Below, one piece after another: positions 6,057 through 11,265 of a stretch of DNA of 11,265 nt. Each line of letters begins with the position of its first letter. Positions within the stretch are counted from its first letter, which is position 1. A program made the translations under genes and the position numbers. The stretch is from Polyrhizophydium stewartii. Lineage: Eukaryota > Chytridiomycota > Chytridiomycetes > Rhizophydiales. The notes below the pieces were generated by a model that made no database searches, was not told where the DNA came from, and was given only the letters and a program-made list of their open reading frames with translations. The stretch lies in assembly GCA_027604665.1 (NCBI GenBank), contig JADGIZ010000603.1, positions 1 to 11,265 on the forward strand, written 5' to 3'.

Positions 6057-8396
6057 ATGGCCAGCGGCGTAAGACCTGGTCATGCGACTGCTGCCCGCGC
6101 GCTGATCGCTGATGGGATGCTGCGGCCTGCAGGCAATGCGCTTCAACGACTTTGTGCAGGCGCACCGGCCGCAGCTCGCCTCGGTGCCCAAGACGCTGTG
6201 GAAGGTCTGGCTTCGAGGCGACAGCGAAGGCGCTCGTGTGCTGACGAGCTCGCCGCGGGAGGCCTGCGCCGCTGCAGCCGATCCACCGCAAGCTGTGCTG
6301 GGACACGGAGCCGAGCGAGCTGGACCTGCTTGTCGTTGACGAGGCTCGCTGGGGCGTGACGGCAAGCTCCTCGCTGACGGAGCCGCTTGATCCCGAGAGC
6401 CAGGTGTTCGTGGTGCGGATGGGTTGTCGTCGAGGCAGCAGCGGGAGAGTGAGGGCGTTCTGCTGACCTGTGCCGACGGCGCAGGTCGACAACATCATTG
6501 CCTTTACCCGTGAGGGCCTGCGAGAGACGCTTGGCAACGACGACAAGGCGGCCGAGCGGCTGCGTGCGGCGCTCTCGCGGCGCGGCCTCGACGTCTCCAC
6601 CGAGGCGGGCCTGATGCGGGGCGTGTGGCTTGTCGCCGACGCAGCGCAGATGACGGTCCTGGGTGCCGACGGCAAGCCGCAGACGCAGTACCTGTGGTGT
6701 GAGTCTGCTGATCGAGCGTGCGAGTCTGCGGGCTGAGCTATGTGATCGCGGCGCTGACTGACACACGGGCACACGGGCCTTGACTTCAGATGTGCCTGGG
6801 GAGCAGATTATCGGCATGGCGCACTCGGACGAGCCCAACTTTGAGAGCCGGATCTTCTTTGACATGATCCGCATGGTGCCTGTCATGCTGCTCTGGCCGA
6901 CCAAGCCCGTGCAGCCGGGCGAGCCTTGCACGCGAAACTTGCTTGCGGCCTGCCGCGATGCTCAAGAGCGACTTGCACTCATGTTCGCGTGGCTGCTCGA
7001 GCACGAGCTGGCCGACCCGGCGCTGCCGCAGCAGATCCGCGAGGCGGCACTTGCGCCGGATCCTCCCTCTATCGTGGATCTGCGCGGCGAGGAGGCCGCC
7101 ACCGACGCAAAATCCGACGGCGAGGAGGCACGCAAGCTGCTGCCGCCTAAGGACGAATATCTCGTTTTCAGCCCGGACGTGGCCAAGCACCTCTTCAAAG
7201 CGAGCCTTGACGGGTCGCGATTCAAACTCACGACCAACGCAGACGAGGCTGACATCATTTGGACGGCCGAGAGCTTTGACCGGACCAAGCTCAAGCAGGG
7301 CCAGTTCGTCAATGCGTTTCCCAACCAGAGCGCGATTGTGGTCAAGGACCTTCTGCGCGAATGCGTGTACCGGTACTGGGGCCAGAGCAGGGCTGCTGCA
7401 TGGTTTCCGCGCACGTTCAATCTCAACTACGAGACACTCGACTTTATTGGCGCGTTCATTGACGGCTCGGCAAAACAGCCCGACAGCAACGTCTGGATCA
7501 TCAAACCCTGGTGCGTCGGTAACTGATGTGCGGCCGCCGATGCCTCTATGGCTCACATGAAAGCCGAGTGCAGGAACGGCACGCGAAGCGAGGGCATCAC
7601 GGTCAGCAACTGGATGCCCGAAATCCTCAAGCAGATGGTATCGGGGCCAAAGATCGCGTCAAAGTGTGAGTTTGTGCAGGCGGCTCGAGCGAGGACCCTG
7701 CGCAAGCGAGACCTGCTGACATCGAGCGGGGGCTGTAAGACGTGCATCCGCCTGCACTGCTGGACGGCAAGTTCAAGTTTGACCTGCGCGTGCTTGTCGT
7801 GGTGGATTCTGTTGAGCCGCTGCGCATGTTCACCGTGCCGTCGGCGATCTATGCGCGCGAGGCCCATGTCGAGTACGATCATCGGCTCGAGAAGCTCGAT
7901 AGCTTCGAAAACCACTTTACAGTGCGTCGCACGTCGGACGCGGGGCGGAGAGCGAGCGCAAGGGAAGATGCTGACGGATGATGCGCAGGTGATGTCGTAT
8001 CGCGGCCTGCCCGTTGTGCGGTCGCCGCTGCCCGAGATTGTGCAGCGGATGGAGGCGTGCTTTGCTTCTCGCAGTGCGAGCTTTGAGCGCGATCTGCTGC
8101 CACGCATGCTTGCGGTGATCCGCAAGGGCATCGAGGCGGCAGTCGGCGTGGGTCGCGCGGAGCGCGAGGCCGGCTGGTCAGGCCCGACCAAGGGCATGCT
8201 GCCCGACGCGCAAGCCAAGTCTTTGTACGGCGCGGACGTCATGTTTGACAGCGAGATGAACGCATATCTGCTTGAGGTATCCGCGGTCCCGGACACGGGC
8301 CGGGTCATGGACGTGTGGCCGACGCTGTACAGCGACCTCTTTGAGTTCCTGTTTGCGGGCTCAGACAAGGCAAGCTCGCGGTTCGTGGCGTTCTAG
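6057..8396 (+). CDS. TTLL12: TTLL12-like tubulin-tyrosine-ligase family protein
   Basis: Eight exons: 6057-6068, 6133-6204, 6278-6412, 6485-6698, 6790-7510, 7574-7665, 7740-7921 and 7989-8396. The joined length is 1836 nt (611 residues plus stop; human TTLL12 is about 644). Intron lengths are 64, 73, 72, 91, 63, 74 and 67 bp. TTLL12-type landmarks appear in order: an N-terminal FxxFVxxHRPxLASVPKTLW region, HSDEPNF followed by VMLLWP (146-250 region), PRTFNLNYE, WIIKPW (385 is Trp), RSEGITV, SKYV, KFDLR (428-432), FENHFTV, a metal-ligand Asp (559) and LLEVS (570-574). TTLL12 combines an N-terminal SET-like region with a TTL-like ATP-grasp domain and affects tubulin tyrosination state; whether it is itself an active ligase is doubtful. 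Here the Asn of the usual E-V-N metal motif is Ser. The least certain splice is the donor at 6205 (GTCTGG), chosen because it restores the VPxxxW alignment with a normal-sized intron. Confidence 0.88.
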
Positions 8397-8572
8397 AGGA
8401 TCGCTGATTGCTGCTGCGCCTGGCGGCCAGTTTTTGCGGAATGAATCCTGCCAGGGATCGCGATGCGTGCATGGGCGGCGGAGGATGCGGCCCGGCGGAG
8501 GATGCGGCCCGGCGGAGGATGCGGCCCGGCGGAGGCATTGAAGAATCAGGGTTTGCGGCGCGACCGGCAAAC
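8397..8572. other. Short intergenic region with minisatellite
   Basis: Only 176 bp separate the TTLL12-like stop from the preferred start of the PH-domain gene. The second half is a GC-rich 17-bp tandem repeat. An in-frame ATG at 8441 would extend the downstream protein by 44 residues through the repeat, giving Gly/Arg-rich sequence that looks like translated noncoding DNA. Confidence 0.6.
8478..8535. repeat. 17-bp minisatellite, about 3.4 copies
   Basis: The unit GCGGAGGATGCGGCCCG is repeated perfectly at 8478-8494, 8495-8511 and 8512-8528, followed by a partial GCGGAGG. It lies in the probable 5' leader of the PH-domain gene. The unit length is not a multiple of three, so copy-number change would shift any frame read through it. 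Confidence 0.9.
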
Positions 8573-11128
8573 ATGGCCGCCTCCGCTGCCGCTGCCGCCG
8601 CCGCCTCCACCTCTGCCGCAGCTGCCTCTGCCGACGTGGCTACGCGCGGGCCGGTCGTGCACGAGGGCCTGCTCCAGCAGCGCGCGGGCCCCCTCGGGCT
8701 GGTGGCGTGGCGGCACATGGTCTTGGTCGAAGTCCACACACTCGAGGACTTGCGCAAGGTTGCTGTGCACCTCCTCGAGCGGGCAGGCGTGCTCAAGGCG
8801 CCGCACCAGGAGCTGCCCAGCGACGGCGGCCAAGGGGCCCGCGGCGACCCACAGGCGCTGGCTGCGGCGGACGCTGCGCTGCGGTCACCCACGGGCCTGC
8901 ACGTACTGGCACACCTCGCCCGTGCGGCGCTGCTCCGCGCGCCGCTGCTCGTTTTGATGCCTGCGGGAGACGAGACCAGCGCATCACCGCCCCACGTGGT
9001 GCTGCTTTCGCCGGGTCTGACGGCGCTCGTCAACGAGGAGGAGCTTGGAGCGCCGTGCGTCTTTGATATCTTAGTCGCCGACCCCCGCGAGGTCCTGCAC
9101 CTCCAGGCAAGGAGCTCGACCGACTACTTGGCGTGGTACGCAGCGCTCGGGCCTCGGATCACGGCGGCGCGGGATCTGCTGTCGGGCACGACCGCAGAGT
9201 CGGCAGCCGCTTCGTCGGCGCTCCCGCCGCCGCCGCCGCCGGTGCCATCTGCTCCGAGCCGCGCCGGCCGCCGCTCGCGAACCAACATCTCGCAAGCGGC
9301 GGGGGCCGAGCTGCGACGCCGCCTGACGGCTTCGGCGCCAGGGCTCGGCGCCACGATGCCGCTTCGGCGGCACTCGCTGCCTTCCACTGCCTCCTCTCCG
9401 CTGTCTCCATCGCCGGCCCCGCCTCTGTCGCCCGTTCCGCCGCTGTCGCCCACGCCCGCCGTAGACGACATCCCCGAGGGACGCCTCTCGTCCGCCACAG
9501 CCGACTCCGAGTCCAGCACGACTGCACACGTCTCTGGCATGACGGCCACGCTGGTGCACCCGCCGCCCGCGATGCAGCCAGCGGCCCAGCTGGCCGTGGA
9601 GCAGCCCACGCAGCAGCCCACGATCCAGCCCGCGCAGCAGCAAGAGCGCCCACCGCTGCCGCCGCCTCAGGTGCATGCGGCCGCCAAGCCGCCGCTGCCA
9701 CCACAGGCGCCCGCCAACGCACCAGCTTCCGTCGCAGTGCTCGCCCGCGCCTCCCGCCCGATCATCCAGATGCCGGCCATGTCGTCTTTCCCGCTCGTCG
9801 CCCGCACCCCGGTCCCGATCCTGCACCGCAACGACAATCGGCACTATGCACCAACCTCGCCGCTCGCCCGCTCGTTCAAGTTCAGCAGCAGCGAGTCCGA
9901 CGTCAGCGTCCCGTCGAATGCGTCCGTCTACGGCGTCGGCGACGGAGACGTCACCGACCGTGAAGCAACCGCAGATGACAGCGGCGGTAGCGTTAAGGAC
10001 GACGACGTGGAGTCGCCCAAGGCCATCGTGCCCGTGCCCTCGGTCACGTCGGCCCCGGTCGCGGTGCAAGACGTCCAGCCCACTCCCAGCACCCCAGACA
10101 AGCCGCCGTCTGGCGTCGCGCTCAAGGAGGTGGTCGACAAGTACGAGTATGACGACATCGAGGGCGACGACGACGATCGCAGCTCCCAGCCGCTCGCCTC
10201 GTCGCGCGCCGCATACAGTTCCGTGTCGTCCCCCAACCTCGGCGGCCACTCGACTTTTGGTCGCCCGCAGCGCAGCACCCCGCCCGGCGAGACCACTGAC
10301 GGTGACATCACGCCGCGTCCGATGCCCGCCAGGCAGCTCACCCGCAAGCCGCATCGCTCGTTCACGTCGATCCACACCGAAGCCACCGCGGGAACATCGC
10401 ACGTGTCGTCCGGCGGCCCGCTGTTTGACGTCATTGACGACGGCGACGAGAGCGACTCGGACGACGAGCGCAGCTTCCGTAGCGCAGCCAGTCGCCAGCC
10501 CAGGCAGCACGCGTCAGGACATGTCCGCTTTGGCGATGCGGTTGGCGGCCACGAGCCCGGCGCAGGCCAAGTGCGCGACTCTGTTGACCTGGAAGCCTTG
10601 CGGCCGTCAGTCGATGCTCCGCCGCCACCCGATTCGGTGCGAGTTGAGCAGATTTCTGGCCCCAAGCGTACGCGATGGCCGCCGCTCGGCATTTCAATCA
10701 AGTTCTTTCGCAAGTTCGCTACAAAGTCAACGTCGTCGTTACAAGAGCTGTCCCAAAGCAGCGCCTCGGCCGATACGCCGTCGTCTTCCGAGAGTAAGCG
10801 CTCCGTCTCGCCCAAGCCCCGCAGGAGCATTGGCTCGTCGCGCAGCTTCACATTTGGCCGCAAGTCGGATCGCCCACCAAGCGTCGCAAGCACGTTGACG
10901 CCCACGCCCAGTGATTCGGCCAACGAACGCTCCAGCCTAAGCATTCATCGTCCGAGTTTCAGCAGCTTCCGTGACTCGCTCGAAAAGAGCCGCCCGGTCT
11001 CCATGCCCACAGACGCCTGGTACCGCAAGGCCGATCGCGGTCGCGCCGTCGAGCGGCAGCTCTCGTGGTCGAGCAACACCAAGACGATTCTTGATCTGAC
11101 AAAGGATGCCTCCAGCGCTGAGCGCTGA
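8573..11128 (+). CDS. PH-like domain protein with long disordered Pro/Ser-rich tail
   Basis: This is one uninterrupted frame of 851 residues, intronless, unlike every other gene here. ATG 8573 is preferred because it has a good Kozak context (ACATGG) and avoids the minisatellite; in-frame ATG 8441 is the alternative. Residues 1-25 are Ala/Ser-rich. Residues about 28-195 look like a pleckstrin-homology fold with a large insert: HEGLLQQR and WRHMVLV near the start, then FDILVADPREVLHLQ and a final helix with YLAWYAAL. PH domains commonly bind phosphoinositides or proteins. From about residue 205 the chain is low complexity: six prolines near 218, SP/PLSP repeats, a Pro/Gln-rich stretch (about 330-385) with PxxP motifs, acidic patches (about 524-535 and 619-632), a basic WPPLGISIKFFRK patch and many Ser-Pro sites. 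No catalytic domain is seen. A scaffold at the cell cortex or in signalling is plausible; the PH call is by eye. Confidence 0.8.
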   Translation: MAASAAAAAAASTSAAAASADVATRGPVVHEGLLQQRAGPLGLVAWRHMVLVEVHTLEDLRKVAVHLLERAGVLKAPHQELPSDGGQGARGDPQALAAADAALRSPTGLHVLAHLARAALLRAPLLVLMPAGDETSASPPHVVLLSPGLTALVNEEELGAPCVFDILVADPREVLHLQARSSTDYLAWYAALGPRITAARDLLSGTTAESAAASSALPPPPPPVPSAPSRAGRRSRTNISQAAGAELRRRLTASAPGLGATMPLRRHSLPSTASSPLSPSPAPPLSPVPPLSPTPAVDDIPEGRLSSATADSESSTTAHVSGMTATLVHPPPAMQPAAQLAVEQPTQQPTIQPAQQQERPPLPPPQVHAAAKPPLPPQAPANAPASVAVLARASRPIIQMPAMSSFPLVARTPVPILHRNDNRHYAPTSPLARSFKFSSSESDVSVPSNASVYGVGDGDVTDREATADDSGGSVKDDDVESPKAIVPVPSVTSAPVAVQDVQPTPSTPDKPPSGVALKEVVDKYEYDDIEGDDDDRSSQPLASSRAAYSSVSSPNLGGHSTFGRPQRSTPPGETTDGDITPRPMPARQLTRKPHRSFTSIHTEATAGTSHVSSGGPLFDVIDDGDESDSDDERSFRSAASRQPRQHASGHVRFGDAVGGHEPGAGQVRDSVDLEALRPSVDAPPPPDSVRVEQISGPKRTRWPPLGISIKFFRKFATKSTSSLQELSQSSASADTPSSSESKRSVSPKPRRSIGSSRSFTFGRKSDRPPSVASTLTPTPSDSANERSSLSIHRPSFSSFRDSLEKSRPVSMPTDAWYRKADRGRAVERQLSWSSNTKTILDLTKDASSAER

Positions 11129-11265
11129 GCAGCCCGGCCCGCGCATTTTCTATCACTTCCCCCTCCCATCATTTCCATTTCTCTGCTGCCGCCGTTTCTT
11201 TGACGAGCCCGCCTCGCAATTCCCTGTCCGCCCAGGTCTTGTTTCCCTTCGCGTCCCTCTTGCCC
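11129..11265. other. Pyrimidine-rich 3' flank
   Basis: After the stop of the PH-domain gene the + strand is dominated by C and T, like the first 200 bases of the window. It may be a 3' untranslated region and/or the promoter of the next gene. No AATAAA or coding frame was recognised. Confidence 0.5.

Noticed and set aside
6205..6277. Alternative TTLL12-like splice donors at 6236 or 6238
   Set aside because: They give 40-42 bp introns with the branch-like CTGAC almost on the donor; 6236 also breaks frame, and 6238 inserts residues not expected from TTLL12 alignment.
5887..6774. Minus-strand open frame of 295 codons as a gene
   Set aside because: Most of it is antisense to TTLL12-like exons and introns whose splicing is well supported; only the part inside the retroposon is of interest.
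9071..10510. Minus-strand open frame of 479 codons
   Set aside because: Gly/Arg-rich reading antisense to the Pro/Ser-rich PH-domain gene, produced by its codon bias; no recognisable domain.

Overview
The window looks like nuclear DNA of a compact, GC-rich eukaryotic genome. Genes are split by short introns (about 57-91 bp) with GTGCGT/GTGAGT/GTAAG-type donors, CTGAC or CTGAT branch-like sites and CAG acceptors, which is the fungal pattern. A TTLL12-like gene fits a lineage with microtubule (probably flagellar) biology, so I infer an early-diverging zoosporic (chytrid-like) fungus. That placement is inference. No prokaryotic features, tRNA, rRNA or CRISPR array were seen. All supported genes are on the + strand.

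Left half (about 270-5662): five membrane-protein loci in a row, head to tail, with gaps of about 100-260 bp. Locus 1 (328-1209, 5' end unresolved) is a multi-pass protein that does not clearly belong to the family that follows. Loci 2, 3 and 5 (1313-2338, 2457-3529, 4597-5662) are diverged paralogs of about 320-335 residues. Each has seven predicted membrane segments and one phase-0 intron at the same place between segments 4 and 5. They share a QLE(M/L)R motif at the end of segment 3 and a Ser/Thr-rich tail. Locus 4 (3638-4340) is a family member whose second exon is intact but whose first three membrane segments are missing. Loci 2, 3 and 4 share a TPANT motif in the C-terminal tail. I recognise no named family; the layout suggests a lineage-specific, GPCR-like 7TM receptor cluster expanded by tandem duplication.

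Middle (5663-6056): intergenic. It contains a probable short retroposon on the - strand, 5876-6026, flanked by perfect 16-bp direct repeats. It carries AATAAA and a short TAATC-type tail.

Right half: an eight-exon TTLL12-like gene (6057-8396; 611 residues after splicing) reconstructed exon by exon, followed 176 bp later by a long intronless gene (8573-11128; 851 residues). The latter encodes a PH-like domain followed by about 650 residues of low-complexity Pro/Ser-rich sequence. A 17-bp minisatellite lies just upstream of its preferred start codon. The last 137 bases are pyrimidine-rich flank.

The 7TM loci probably act in sensing at a membrane; the TTLL12-like protein acts on the microtubule cytoskeleton; the PH protein is probably a membrane-associated scaffold. 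Nothing in the sequence ties the three groups into one pathway.
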